Shown piece by piece: positions 33,080-45,211 of a stretch of 64,000 nucleotides of DNA. The DNA comes from Malaya genurostris (lineage: Eukaryota > Arthropoda > Insecta > Diptera > Culicidae), in assembly GCF_030247185.1 (NCBI RefSeq), contig NC_080572.1:95715198-95779197 (forward strand), written 5' to 3'. The position numbers were made by a program, and so were the translations under genes. Below the pieces are notes generated by a model, which saw only the letters and a program-made list of their open reading frames with translations, was not told the origin of the DNA and ran no database searches. Every line of letters starts with the position of its first letter. Position 1 is the first letter of the stretch.

Positions 33080-36000
33080 TATTATTTTTTTTTATTTTAT
33101 TAGTCATTTGTTCAGTATAACTTAAATTTTATGATTTGTCAAACATTGATTTGAAAATGGAAATTTAAACTATTTACATCTAACCTATGATTTGAATTTT
33201 CATGAATAAATGTGATGTATTGATAGAATTATTTCAAAACTTTTATTCTTGTTGACGAGTTGAACTGTTCCAGAGAGGGTCTCAGTAGATCATCACGATG
33301 AAGATGATGTCCTTCTGTTGATATCAAGAGTTTCTGTTGTAGTATTGCGTAGACATCTCTAACTCTGCGACAGTCGAAATATTTATGACCGATGGTTTCG
33401 GTTTGTTCGGGACAGTACATACAGTTTTCTCCATCTGCTCTTCCTATAATATGCATCAGTCGTCTGTGTGGAACTTTTTCGTTTACCCACATATACAGTT
33501 CACTTCGTAGTGATGGAAGTAACTCCCGTGTGGCTAAATTTTTCCAAATTATTTTCCACGTGACTGCTTGGTATTGCCGTTCGACTCTTGGTATCTCGGT
33601 TTGCTGGATATAATAGCGATGAATGAGATCAGCGGAGGGGTTTTGGCGAATTTGGAAAGGAAGATATGGAAAGGTTTCTAGGATTAATTTTAGGCAAGGA
33701 AGATTTGTCAAAGAGTTTATACGACGAGAATTTGATTGCTGGAGATAGTAGTAGTAAAATGGAAGATATCTGATCTCTTGAATATGTCTACTAATTAGTA
33801 GTACCTTACATTTCAAGCCTGGTAGTTGCAGTTTCAGGCCACCTTCCTCTATTCGTCGTGTAAGTTGTTGCATTGGAACCGTTGCACACGTTCCTCGAAA
33901 AAGGTAGGAACGTATGGTGGCTGTTAGTTTGGCCACATGTGCTGTTGTCAGATGTAAGTTTGCTGCCATGTACCATATTTTCGATGAGATGAAAGTATTT
34001 AGCAGGGTCACTTTTTGGTGTAAAGATATGTTGCGTAGAGAGTGCATCCACACCAGCCGGGCGAAATTGGTCACAATATTGTCCCAATTTAAAGACATCA
34101 TTGTCCGAATCGAGTTCGCGAAGATAACACCAAGAATTTTCGTGTTGGGTTCAGTTCGGAGCCACGGTATTGTAATGGGATTCACCGTGATTCCCACATC
34201 CACCCCCGTTGTTTTGCTCTCGTTTAAACGAGCACCAGCTACAAGCTCAAAACGCCTGAATAAACCTCTGATTTCATCCAGCTGTTGTGCACTGCTCACA
34301 ATAGCACTGATGTCGTCGGCATAAGCAATGATCAAGTCCATCCCGCATGTTCTTTTCAAGTGTCGCAAGAGTGGATCTAAATATATAATAAATAGGAGCA
34401 TTGCTAGTGGATCTCCTTGGCGGACCGATCGTTGAATGGGAAAGGGCGCAGAGAGGTGACCATTTATCAGAAGCCTGGATGAAGATGCTGCTGATATTCG
34501 AGAGAGCAAAGAAATCAGATCTGAGTTGAATCCAATCGCACGCATGGTGTTGAACAAGAAATTATGGTTCACTCTGTCGAATGCATGATCAAGGTCAAAA
34601 GATACAAGTTTGCCCCTTCTTTTGTTCACTTTCAACTCAGCTATTTTATTTTTTCGAGCCAGCGTGGCTTGAAATATATTTCTTTGATAATTGAAGCACT
34701 TTTGCACATCGCTCAACACATTGTGGGTACAGATAACTTTCTCTATCCTCTGCTTCAGAATTCTTGATAGAATCTTGTAATCGTAATTGATTAGACTGAT
34801 TGGTCTGTAAGAACGAGCATTTTCACCTGCACTGTGTTTCTTTACAAGCACGATTACCCCGTCGACGAATTGTGATGGGAAGTTTGAACTAATGGCCTCG
34901 TTCAGAATTAAATTCAGCTCGCGGTGGATGATGTTAAATGTGCGCAAATAAAACTCCTTCGGCAAACCGTCTGAACCAGGCGATTTCTTGGATGCGCTGG
35001 TACGAATTGCAGTGAATATTTCAGCAGTTTGAATTTCATTCATGATGGCGGCGTTGACGGGATCTTGATTTGGAATTGCCCGTTCGCTTCGAAAGGGATC
35101 GCCTTCTTCTTGTTCTTCCACTCGACTTCGTGTGTATAATTTGGTGAAGTATTGGGTCATGTAATTTCGAATGCCAGTCGGATCTTCGATGAGTTCATCT
35201 CTTTCATCCCGTAGTGAATTAATAGAGGTTCTTCGTCTCACTCGTTCGCCTATTTGGTAAGTAGAGAGAGGCTCACCTGCCACAAGAGTTTCGTTGATAC
35301 GCACAAACATTTCGGAAAAGCGTCGTTGGTGAGAAAGCATTTCTGCCTTTAATCGGTTAATGGTGAAGAGTAGGGTGTTGTTGTTTTGGTAGCTATCGTA
35401 CGCCTGCCGTAGTAATCCATATAGTCGTTGCTGTTCGAAATTGAAAACATTGTACGCTAGCTTTGATTTCCATCGGAAGAAGGATTTTATTTTTGGTTTC
35501 ACATATGATAACCACCACTCCATCCATGATCCGTAGTTTCGGCGTTGTCGAGTCCAATATTGCCACTTAATTTCGAACTCGCTGATGTTTTCAGCAGTAA
35601 AGAGATGGGGACGGAGGGACCAAAAACCACGACCATGTGGTCTATCAAGAAGTGGAAGACATATTCTTGGTGTGACGGCTTTATGGTCTGAGAAGCAGCA
35701 CACATGGGTGGCAATTGTTCTTAGCTGATCTCTAAGACCTGCACTAACATAGAGGCGATCAAGTCTGGAGGAAGAGTTGTGTGCGACAAACGTGTATTCG
35801 ATCTCTCTCGGTCGAAGGCACTGCCAAACATTCCGAAGCTGTAATTGTTGAATTGTAGCTTGAAGAACGGGGCTGAAGTTTTGACCCGTCGCATCGCTTA
35901 TCCGCACCACGCAGTTAAAATCGCCTCCTAGAATTGTTTGTGTGATTCGGTGACGAAGGTAGAAAGCAAGAGTTGTGTTGAAAAAACGTTTACGTTCGGC

Positions 36001-36295
36001 ACGGCGAGCGCTACCCGACGCTACGTTGCAAAACGTAATATCATTCACACGCAGTGTGAGTATCCTTCCATCCAGACTTTTTTCAACATATGAAAAATTG
36101 ATGTGTTCTTTAAGTGCTATTGCCGTACCTCTCCTGCTATAATCCACGTTGCATACGACGTTGTATCCGGGTAAAGTAAGTTGTTCATTTTCAACTTCTT
36201 GCAGGAAAACTATGTCTAGATCCATCGAGCGTACGAATGAGCTAAGAGCGAATGTATTCTTCCGCATTACGGAGAAATACTACGCGGCAAGTAAG
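33080..36295 (-). mobile_element. Tx1/L1-like LINE inserted in the Jockey LINE
   Basis: It is inserted antisense in the Jockey remnant, whose coding text stops at 33,078 and resumes near 36,299. The A-rich 3' tail appears as a T-rich run at 33,088-33,104. The 5' end is cut just inside the endonuclease domain. I could not find a clean target-site duplication. The single ORF is open for more than 3 kb, which suggests a relatively recent insertion. Confidence 0.75.
33229..36267 (-). CDS. LINE ORF2 protein: endonuclease plus reverse transcriptase, 1,012 aa
   Basis: An AP-like endonuclease occupies roughly residues 1-200: DIVFLQEVE (catalytic Glu about 24), GGDFNCV (114-120), SRLDRLYVS (167-175) and SDHKAV (193-198). 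The first strand with its Asn is lost, so the domain starts about 10 residues late. The reverse transcriptase carries SPGSDGLPKEFY (429-440), VSFDLDHAFDRVNH (catalytic Asp about 558), RSVRQGDPLAMLLF (613-626) and AYADDISAI (YADD 649-652). A C-terminal CX2CX9HX4C zinc finger reads CMYCPEQTETIGHKYFDC. No RNase H. Layout and RT motifs fit the Tx1/L1 side of the LINEs; clade is inferred. No internal stop. Confidence 0.85.
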   Translation of the reverse strand: MRKNTFALSSFVRSMDLDIVFLQEVENEQLTLPGYNVVCNVDYSRRGTAIALKEHINFSYVEKSLDGRILTLRVNDITFCNVASGSARRAERKRFFNTTLAFYLRHRITQTILGGDFNCVVRISDATGQNFSPVLQATIQQLQLRNVWQCLRPREIEYTFVAHNSSSRLDRLYVSAGLRDQLRTIATHVCCFSDHKAVTPRICLPLLDRPHGRGFWSLRPHLFTAENISEFEIKWQYWTRQRRNYGSWMEWWLSYVKPKIKSFFRWKSKLAYNVFNFEQQRLYGLLRQAYDSYQNNNTLLFTINRLKAEMLSHQRRFSEMFVRINETLVAGEPLSTYQIGERVRRRTSINSLRDERDELIEDPTGIRNYMTQYFTKLYTRSRVEEQEEGDPFRSERAIPNQDPVNAAIMNEIQTAEIFTAIRTSASKKSPGSDGLPKEFYLRTFNIIHRELNLILNEAISSNFPSQFVDGVIVLVKKHSAGENARSYRPISLINYDYKILSRILKQRIEKVICTHNVLSDVQKCFNYQRNIFQATLARKNKIAELKVNKRRGKLVSFDLDHAFDRVNHNFLFNTMRAIGFNSDLISLLSRISAASSSRLLINGHLSAPFPIQRSVRQGDPLAMLLFIIYLDPLLRHLKRTCGMDLIIAYADDISAIVSSAQQLDEIRGLFRRFELVAGARLNESKTTGVDVGITVNPITIPWLRTEPNTKILGVIFANSIRTMMSLNWDNIVTNFARLVWMHSLRNISLHQKVTLLNTFISSKIWYMAANLHLTTAHVAKLTATIRSYLFRGTCATVPMQQLTRRIEEGGLKLQLPGLKCKVLLISRHIQEIRYLPFYYYYLQQSNSRRINSLTNLPCLKLILETFPYLPFQIRQNPSADLIHRYYIQQTEIPRVERQYQAVTWKIIWKNLATRELLPSLRSELYMWVNEKVPHRRLMHIIGRADGENCMYCPEQTETIGHKYFDCRRVRDVYAILQQKLLISTEGHHLHRDDLLRPSLEQFNSSTRIKVLK

Positions 36296-36585
36296 GCACG
36301 ATGATTAACAAAGCGGCAAATGAAATTTTATACTGTATGTCAGTAAACTTTCTAACGGTACGAGAGAAATCGACTGTAACTGGTAACTGATGCAAAGCAA
36401 ATCGGCAATTGGAATTCATATTTAAAATTTCCTCCGAGTTTCGCGATCCTTTGTGCATACGATCATTATACTGCTCGCTGGTACGGTCAGTGCTTGAATC
36501 GAACGCGATTGTTTGGTGTCCATATCATTCAAATTGGATATTGAGGATTAAAGCAGTGCAACGCAATTTTGTGAGAATCCGGTTC

Positions 36586-38080
<1,495 letters not shown>

Positions 38081-39934
38081 TTGATTTTAATTTGTCGTCC
38101 AATTTGTTTTATCGTAAGCTACTTGACCTTTTCCGTGTTGTGTTTCATGATAATTTAGCCTAAGTTGAATGATTTTTAGTTTAGTTTAGTTTTTTTACAG
38201 GCTCATAGGATGATGCTATACTGCCAAAAGTCGAACTAAGTTGATTGAAGCACTCTTGCCTTCACAATCCACAAAGAAAATCGTAATAAATCAATTGCGC
38301 GGAAATATTAACGATTCAATTCCATTTTTTTCACTGAGGTAAAATTTTCAACACACTGTAAACAAAACAAATAGCGCTCAAATGACACAATGTTCTGAAC
38401 ATGGCAATGGTTAAAGATGTTAAAACTTTATGATGAAAACGTCAAATACACTCTTCTCGGTTCTCATGGTAATGTTTTGGTCTTTTTAACGTGGGAATAA
38501 TGAAACGCGAAAATGAACGACATGCAAATTCCGTCATTGAAATACATCGTAGAAAACTTCGTAATCACTTTAACAGTGACAGCAAATGCGTCTTTTCCAT
38601 GGTAGAACATCAACGTGAGCAAAATTGCTATCAAACATCCACTGCTGCACACTGATACCACCTACAAAATTGATTAATTTTAGGTGAAAGTGCACCCTGG
38701 CGTCTAACAGACTAAATTTGGTAGGAATAGCAGCAGAAAATGCAATTTTCAACATTCTTAACCGTAGCGTCGCGTGCAGTCTGAACGAATTAATTCTAAA
38801 GATTCTTGTTATTTTGGACGAAACAAAACACGTGACACACATGCCATGCTTTGTGTTCGATATTGAAAATTTCCCACATTTTCCCGGTAACAGAACAGCG
38901 AAGGAGAACAATTTTCAACAAGACTTCGTTCGGTATCCGGCGTGACTGCAGTGGCATGCGTTGCCTACCGAAGTTCTTTGGTGGAAAAGCATGGCACTTG
39001 GTAATCATCAGTACGCTGTAACCTCTCGCTTGGTGATTCTTCTGCCTGGCATCAGAAGACGAACCGAAGAGACGATATAGAAATTTGCATAATTTACTGC
39101 TCAACGGTTTGTGTCTTCTTCCCCTGTCCCCTGACGATCAAACGGGTAGGGGTGCTACCGTACGGTAAAGTTTCGCTGTGAACAACGACGGCTATCAAAC
39201 AACACAGCGTCGGGTAGCGCTACTCCGAGTGGCGTCGGCAGTTCTGTACGAGTGCGAGACAATCACGTTAATTTATAGTCTTTATTGTTTTATAATTTTT
39301 GTTCTTCTCGCCGATGTGCCATGTTTGAGAGTGGTATGAGAAAATCAGTTCCGAGAATAATGAGGATATAGATAACACTTAGTCGTAGAGAGGAGGGTGA
39401 GTGCATTTAGTTATTAGAAAAATGGAGTGAAAATTTATGTTTTTCCAGCATTTCCAATCGCAGTCGACTATTTTAGTTTATTTTTAGTTGCTAAGCTGTC
39501 AAGTTTATCGTTCGATTATTGTTGAAAAAATCATCAAGTCTTGAAAAAAAAAACAATTCATCAACAATCTTACCCAACTATTTCAACATATACTTCAAAC
39601 TATTCATTAACTACGTATTAAACTATCCGTCGAAGGTAACTAAACAATAACCGGCTTTCCGGCCTATTTAACGTACCGGAGAAAATGTGAACTCGGCTCT
39701 CTGGAAATCTATTGACATTCTTCGGGAAAAGCTGACTGGTAAACTAGCACTGACAATGCATTGTGGTACGACGACGACGGCCCTCGTGAACTGCTTCCTC
39801 TCGAAAAGCAACCAAGTGGAAAACAATAGAAATTAAATATTGAAAATGTCTGCCTAAGACACATTGTCTCCGTCATAGCTCCAGTACATGGCAGACGTTC
39901 AAAGGGTGGAAAAACTAAGGAAAACTCGTTAAAA
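38081..39934. other. No gene recognised
   Basis: Overlapping minus-strand ORFs at 38,464-39,104 have no family motif. The part at 39,100-39,260 is more GC-balanced than the surroundings and contains GGCAGTTCTGTACGAGTGCG, which could be an initiator region. No downstream exon supports it. Confidence 0.35.
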
Positions 39935-40144
39935 ATGTTCACCGTTCTTCTGTTGTCAGTGTTGCCTCTTCTTTGGCTCGCATGCTTTAGGACTAAAGCG
40001 TCAACAACGGGAAAGAGTTGTCAGAGTGAAAGTCTTTCGGAAAAACGAAAAAAAAAGCCTTTTCACGATATCTATGCAAATTTATTAATTAAAATTCTAA
40101 TTAACTTCATAAATAATTATACCACCACTTCATCAAAGTTGTAA
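39935..40144 (+). CDS. Small ORF with signal-peptide-like start (69 aa), weak
   Basis: MFTVLLLSVLPLLWLACF is a convincing hydrophobic secretion signal, followed by a polar stretch with one Cys (TGKSCQSESL) and an Asn/Ile-rich tail that looks like low-complexity AT-rich DNA. The start has A at -3 (AAAAATG). There is no homologue I recognise and no neighbouring exon. It could be a small secreted peptide, a first exon with the tail being intron, or chance. Confidence 0.2.
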   Translation: MFTVLLLSVLPLLWLACFRTKASTTGKSCQSESLSEKRKKKPFHDIYANLLIKILINFINNYTTTSSKL

Positions 40145-41540
40145 TTAAATTAAATATATTCTCGCCTGCTTTCTCTCGAACCCGTACATTTTCCGCATGG
40201 CCGTCCGTAGTCTATTGGAACTTTTCCTTGTGTAGACAGGATCTGAGATGCATTATGGACCGGGAAACTTTCTTTTCCCGTTGAGTATCATGGGCGCATT
40301 GTTTTGGAGACTGACGATGCTGTTGGCGAAGCAAAAAAAGCCTTAACTACCTACGGTCCACTCGACTAGGGAAGGTTAAATCCTTATCTTCCGAAACAAC
40401 ACAACACTAGAGCAACAGGGCAGCTGGCTGGCGATGGCTTCTCCTCTCGAGAAGTGGCACGTCCTCAGAACCTGAGGCAGTGTTCTTTTGTTGTCGAAGA
40501 GTTTACCTTGGCAGGCGATAAAGGTAAGGAAAAGTTTTAACAGTTTTTTTTTGTTTCGCTACCATTGAAGCGGTAATTAAATTAAGCCGGGATTATCAGG
40601 ATATAAAAGTGGAAAAGCCAAGTGCATAATAAGTGGGCGGTTGCGAAAGGGAGCACAAGGTGCTCAGCAGTTCGTAGGCCAAAGCAAGGATAAACGAAAA
40701 GATTATTGTTTTTGCTGAATTTGTCTACGGCGGAATGAGGTGCTGATAGTTAGTAGAGCAATCGAAAAATTCTTACTTATGGACGAGAAGTGACAACATT
40801 GCCAGTAACGTAACTACCGGAGGAATTAGAGTTCTCGGACCTAGTCATTTAAAAAAATTTTATCATCCGATATCAAACTGAAGAGACCTATTTGTTCAGA
40901 CGGTGTTCTAGAGACGATGCATTAAACGCGATCGTTTTTAAAAGCGTCAATTTTTTACAAGCGCGGCCCGAGCTAATTCTTGTTAGTACAAATTAAAATG
41001 ATCAAAATTAAAGTAAAATTCTTATACCTACAAATACGGTGTCAAAACTGTTACAAAATCGGAATGTGACAAGTTCTCTTCTTCTTTGAGCGATCTACAG
41101 TGCTCAGTGCTAAATTGTCTATTGCTCAATATGAAGCAGGGAAAAGCCCACTAGAGCTACATACTTAACAAAATTTGTTGTAAATTTACGTCTCTATGGA
41201 TGCACATAAAAGAAGTGTCGCAATACACTTGAATTGATAAAATAAATATGTAAAAATGAATCATATCAGTAACTTCACAGTAGGGTGAGACAAAACTAGA
41301 AACTAAAGACTAGAGATGGGCAATCCGGGCAAACGGTCGTAGTAAAAATCACTCATACAACACTTTTTGTGGGATGGTGATGAATGGTAAGAAAAGTTTG
41401 GCCCTTTTTAAAGTACAGTCCAAATCATTTTTCGAAAAACAAAGTATGCAAAGTGTTTTTTTTTGTGACAAAGTCTTCATGTACAGCAAGTTTCATTAAA
41501 ATCTGATAGGGTGCTGTCAACTTTTTTCGTTCGAGTTAGC
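40145..41540. other. No gene recognised
   Basis: Mixed-composition DNA. A possible splice donor (GATAAAG|GTAAGG) near 40,526 is not backed by a long reading frame. Confidence 0.35.
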
Positions 41541-41764
41541 GCGAAATTCGTCAGCAAGAGTCCTGGGTTCACTAGTTACCGTTGCTGAACGGGTTTCCTT
41601 GTATTTGGTTGAAGTTTTTTTTTGTAGTTTCAGTGCAAGGTTTACCGTAGTAAGCAGGTTGTTCACAAAACTGCCATGTAATTAGCTGATTCTCGTAAGC
41701 TACCAGCGATTAACAAGGATGTCACCCGCCCTGTCCAAAAATCAAGTAAGATGGATTGGTATTA

Positions 41765-43040
41765 AAGACTGTCCCAGAAAGTATGGACGCAACCAAAAAC
41801 CGCTGCCATTTCGCAATGGTTCAGAATCTGTCAATTTTTATGGCTGCGTCCTGTTGTTTACACTCTTCTCTAACCACTTATGCAGTTGTTTATTCGTTTT
41901 CATTAGATTGTTTCGAAATGCGTGGACTTTCAGCAGAACAACGTCGAAAAATTGTGTATGGTGCACAGAACGCGGACTGTCACTGAGAAAGATAGCAAAA
42001 ATTAAAGGAGTAAGTGAAAAAGCCGTGCGAAATGCAATCAGGAAGTTCGGTGTGGATAACACCTTTAAATCGAAAACGGGTCGAAAAAAGGTCCTGCTAA
42101 CCCTCAGTTGGATAAACGTATACTAAAGGCGTTCGAGCAAAACAAGGAGGTTTCAGTTCGGGATGTGGCCAAAAAAGTGGGCACTTCGAAGTCAAATGTT
42201 TTTCGTGCTAAAGAACGTTTGAATCTTCGAACCTATAAGAAGCAGAAACAAAGAAAACGTAGTCCGAAACAAGAAGCATCGATCAGGCAGAGGGTTCGAA
42301 AGCTGTACTATACGATTCTTGCTGGAAATTTGAGCTGCATAATCGTGGACGACGAAACCTACGTGAAACTCGATTACAAATCCTTGCCAATATTATACGG
42401 TGCGAGAAGGGCAAGTGTTAAACCAGTCCGAGACATCGATTGAAGTCGAAAAATTTGGTATGAAAGCTATGGTCTGCAAGCAATTTGTAGCTGCGGTAAG
42501 ATTTCGAAACCCTTCATCACTACTGCTTCAATAAACAGCAATAAATATACATCATGGAATGTTTACAAAAACGACTTCTACCCATGATTCGAAACCACGA
42601 ATCCTGTTATCTTCTGGCCAGATCTTGCTTCTTGCCACTACTCGAAATCAACGGTAGAATGGTATACTACCAAAAATGTCACTTTCGTCCCAAAAGACAT
42701 GAATCCACCAAATTGCCCACAACTTCGACTAATTGAGGAATTTTGGGCATTAACGAAGGAATATCTTAGGAAACCTGTCTCGGCAGCCATTCAACAGTTC
42801 GAAAAAGATTGGAAAAAAGTGTCAAAACTTGTCGCCAAGAAGTCTGTACGGAATTTAATGAGGAACGTTCGCAAGAAGGTGCGCCAGCTAGTCTACAAAG
42901 ACTAAGTAGCAAATGTTGAGAATAATATTCTGTTGTTGTAGTCTAATATTATCAGTATATTGAATAAAATTTGTATATCTAACACTTGTGAATTATTTAC
43001 AGCGAAATCAAAGTGCGTCCATACTTTCTGTGACAGTCTT
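41765..43040 (+). mobile_element. ITmD37E element, third terminal family
   Basis: Left AAGACTGTCCCAGAAAGTAT and right ATACTTTCTGTGACAGTCTT are inverses over about 27 bp with one mismatch. TA lies at 41,763-41,764 and 43,041-43,042. The length is 1,276 bp. The termini are unrelated to the AGGAGTGTATCGAAAA group, so it is a separate subfamily. It sits inside LINE ORF1 copy 1. Confidence 0.9.
41918..42905 (+). pseudogene. ITmD37E transposase, nearly full length, frameshifted
   Basis: MRGLSAEQRRKIVYGAQN starts the protein. Two early frameshifts separate LSLRKIAKIKGVSEKAVRNA (first helix-turn-helix) and QNKEVSVRDVAKKVGTSKSN (second). The first catalytic Asp is in CIIVDDETYVKLDYKSLP. A third shift follows near 42,440. 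In one frame, FWPDLASCHYSKSTVEWYTT (Asp codon 42,621) and CPQLRLIEEFWALTKEYLRK (Glu codon 42,735) are separated by exactly 37 residues, which defines DD37E. It ends VRNLMRNVRKKVRQLVYKD at 42,905. All three catalytic residues survive, but the frame is broken. Confidence 0.9.
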
Positions 43041-43581
43041 TATGTAGTCGCATACGTAACATTTGCATGCCATTCCGGATACCGAAGAAAAAATTTCACC
43101 ACACCTCCCTTTCGATAGAAAAAACTTCTCCGCACTGCGACAGATTCTCGAAAGTAATAGTCAGTGACCTGCGTGGGAAGGACATGTCCACGCACTGCTA
43201 TGGCACCGTACACAGTGATTTTGAATTTAACGTTGTCATACTCCACACTGTGCACCTCATTGTTAACCGAAGCAAATGCAATTGCATCTCGTTTACGTCG
43301 AAACATAAACATAACATACACTAAGCTACGAGCCTGGTTTTTTCGACTACAGATCATTAATTTAATCATCATTTATGTCTAGATGCATCCATTCTTCTAG
43401 TAAGATTTTAATTTCGTTTTCTGTTGGTCTAATTTTGCAGCGCATGAAATCAATACAAATTGAATTTGGTCGCGAATACCAAGTTCCACGCTTCTGTAGA
43501 TCGTTTTTGTTCATTTTGAATACACTACTAGTTTTTTTTATTTAAACGGTTTTTTGACTCAGGCCTATTTGCGCACAAGCT

Positions 43582-44159
43582 TTACGTGACCGATTTTTCA
43601 AAAAAAATTTTTTTCGTTTTGGATCTCGTTGTCACCCTTTTTCTAGGCGGAGAGCTTCCATTTCTATCCTGCGAGGATTGAGGGCCACTTAGTTCGTGGC
43701 TCATCTCGTCATCCATTGCCGCATCGGTGGTATTGTTGTTGGTTTCTATTTTCTTTTCGTTTTCCTTGTTATTCTCAGTCTTGGGCTCGTTGCTAGTTGC
43801 TGTAGAAGCGCCTGATTGCAGTTGCTGGTTGGTTAGATGGTGAAACAGGAGTGCTGCGCTCATTAGTTTCCGTTGTTGAACGGTTGATCTAGTCTTTGGT
43901 TGAAGATGTTCCTTTGAGTTTCAGTGCAAGGTTGACCGTAATGTGCAGGTTGATCACAAAATTGTCATGTAATTAGCTGATTTTCATAGGTTATCTGCGT
44001 TTTACACGGATGTATCCTACATTGACCACAAATAAAGTAAGATGGGATTGCCTTACGTAGTTGCATACGTACCACTTGCACGCTGGCCTGCGGGGAAAGG
44101 TCATGCATGCGTACTTCTATGGCATTGTCGACCATGTACACGGAGAACCCTTCGATCAT
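43582..44159 (-). pseudogene. LINE ORF1 (gag-like) remnant, copy 2
   Basis: Minus strand: EGFSVYMVDNAIEVRMHDLS, VQVVRMQLRKAIPSYFICGQ, then TYENQLIT, stop, QFCDQPAHYGQPC. The stop is TGA where the first Cys codon of a CCHC knuckle (CX2CX4HX4C) would be TGC or TGT. After a further short frame break comes an acidic and polar tail, NEPKTENNKENEKK through SSQDRNGSSPPRKRV, ending KSVT at 43,582. It is the C-terminal half of the same ORF1 family as copy 1 and lies directly upstream of it in LINE orientation. Confidence 0.7.
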
Positions 44160-45195
44160 AAAATTGCAATATCGCAGTTTTTGATTTTTACGATAGTTGA
44201 TTTAACTAATTTTTTCAACCAATATGGTTTTTGATTTGCATATATTCAAGGAGTTGAAAAATATGTTGTTTTGAATGCTGTCAAATCCCGGAGACAATTG
44301 AAAGCAAAACAATAATCGCAATGCAAAATCAACAACTTTTTAGTTGAAATCTGTTCGCGTCGCTTCAAAATGTCAATGAAAACAACATCGATGGTTAAAG
44401 CGTTTGGTGAAATTGTGTTCATTCGATTTGAGAAATTTATGACAAGTGTTTATCTAACAGCGGGGTTGTGATAAAGTTAACCTTGTTTAAGATGAAAAAG
44501 ATTTGGTGAGAAATTAGAAAATGATCATCTTGTAATCTTTCAGGTATGCGCAAAAATTTTATGCTTCAAATTCGATCATTGGTTTACTTCCAGCAGACTA
44601 TTTTACTTCCAGCTGTTTGATACCGATGATGATGTTCATGCATTAGCAATAAAACGTTTTTTGACATGAATTTAGTTTATAAAAGTAACAGGAACGAAGG
44701 CTTTCAAACACACAGAACGCGCTGCGATTGAATGGCGCGTTTGAATTGCCGCTGCAAAATTTCAATTCTCAGCGGTTGATGCACCCAAGCTTATATAAAT
44801 TGACTAAAATTATCAGTGCATAACTTTAGTTCAACCGTTTGAAGGCATCGTCTTTCAATACTCATTTTAGGTAAATTTAATAATTTCGCTAATTTACTCG
44901 CCCCTCCGGGCACTTTTGCGGATCAAAATGTTTTTCTACATCAATCATTTCCGATCGAATCAGAAGTATTATTTTAGAATTTAGATCTTTACTGATCTCA
45001 ACTAGACATGATCATGATCATACAAAAATCAAAATCACTTAGAGATCAGATCAGTTCTGATTTCGTAATGATAATTTATATACTGTTTATATTTTAACAA
45101 CGATATTTATTTCATGAATCTCAACATACCGAACTTATTTCAAATAGATTATGACGTGTATCAGTAAGTATATTTAGATTATTTTCCCAAATCAA
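44160..45195. other. No gene recognised; pre-insertion flank of the RNase H LINE
   Basis: AT-rich. Words such as GTTGATTTAACTAATTTTTTCAACC recall the text at 48,620-48,900 (CAACTAATATTCTGGTTGAA), so both sides may belong to one older repeat that the LINE split. Confidence 0.35.
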
Positions 45196-45211
45196 TAACA
45201 TTGTTCGCGTT
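45196..45211. repeat. Target-site duplication, left
   Basis: TAACATTGTTCGCGTT, 16 bp, identical to 48,604-48,619. It lies next to the LINE's A-rich 3' tail (seen as T-rich on this strand). Confidence 0.85.

Larger units (their letters stand above)
31334..36585 (+). mobile_element. Jockey-type LINE, 5'-truncated, split by a second LINE
   Basis: ORF2 remnants in three frames. End of endonuclease and linker: FSQINNVLNRNNRLLDLVFA (31,385) and RRKPKLFWSFVNSKEKKLV. Reverse transcriptase: LSFAAGPDGIPSSVLKRYSF, VHKKGDKCNVANYRGITCLC, LIDTQQHGFFPNRSVSTNLL and AVYIDLK. Next comes a deletion that removes the DxxxAFD core, then WFKSYLTNRFVRIKIGSS, LSGVPQSSILGPLLFSIFIN and FYADDTKLFKI (YADD box). Reading stops at about 33,078 at the inverted LINE and resumes at 36,299 with FRDPLCIRSLYCSLVRSVLE and WILRIKAVQRNFVR. 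Repeat A then cuts it at about 36,585. No RNase H is seen, which fits Jockey. Inactive. Confidence 0.8.
41545..43530 (-). pseudogene. LINE ORF1 (gag-like) remnant, copy 1, split by ITmD37E
   Basis: Minus-strand text from 43,510 down: IRDQIQFVLISCAAKLDQQK, FRRKRDAIAFASVNNEVHSV, EYDNVKFKITVYGAIAVRGH and YPEWHANVTYATT. The DD37E element intervenes at 41,765-43,040. Below 41,763 come PSYLIFGQGG, AYENQLITWQFCEQPAYYGK and PC. The last is a zinc-knuckle segment with Trp for the first Cys and Tyr for the His, so it is decayed. The order matches ORF1 proteins of mosquito non-LTR retrotransposons. The two halves read on through the insertion, which proves insertion into a LINE copy. Confidence 0.7.

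Noticed and set aside
39220..39280. Insect core promoter (initiator CAGTTC plus downstream element)
   Set aside because: The downstream positions do not match a DPE at the required spacing, and no gene follows.
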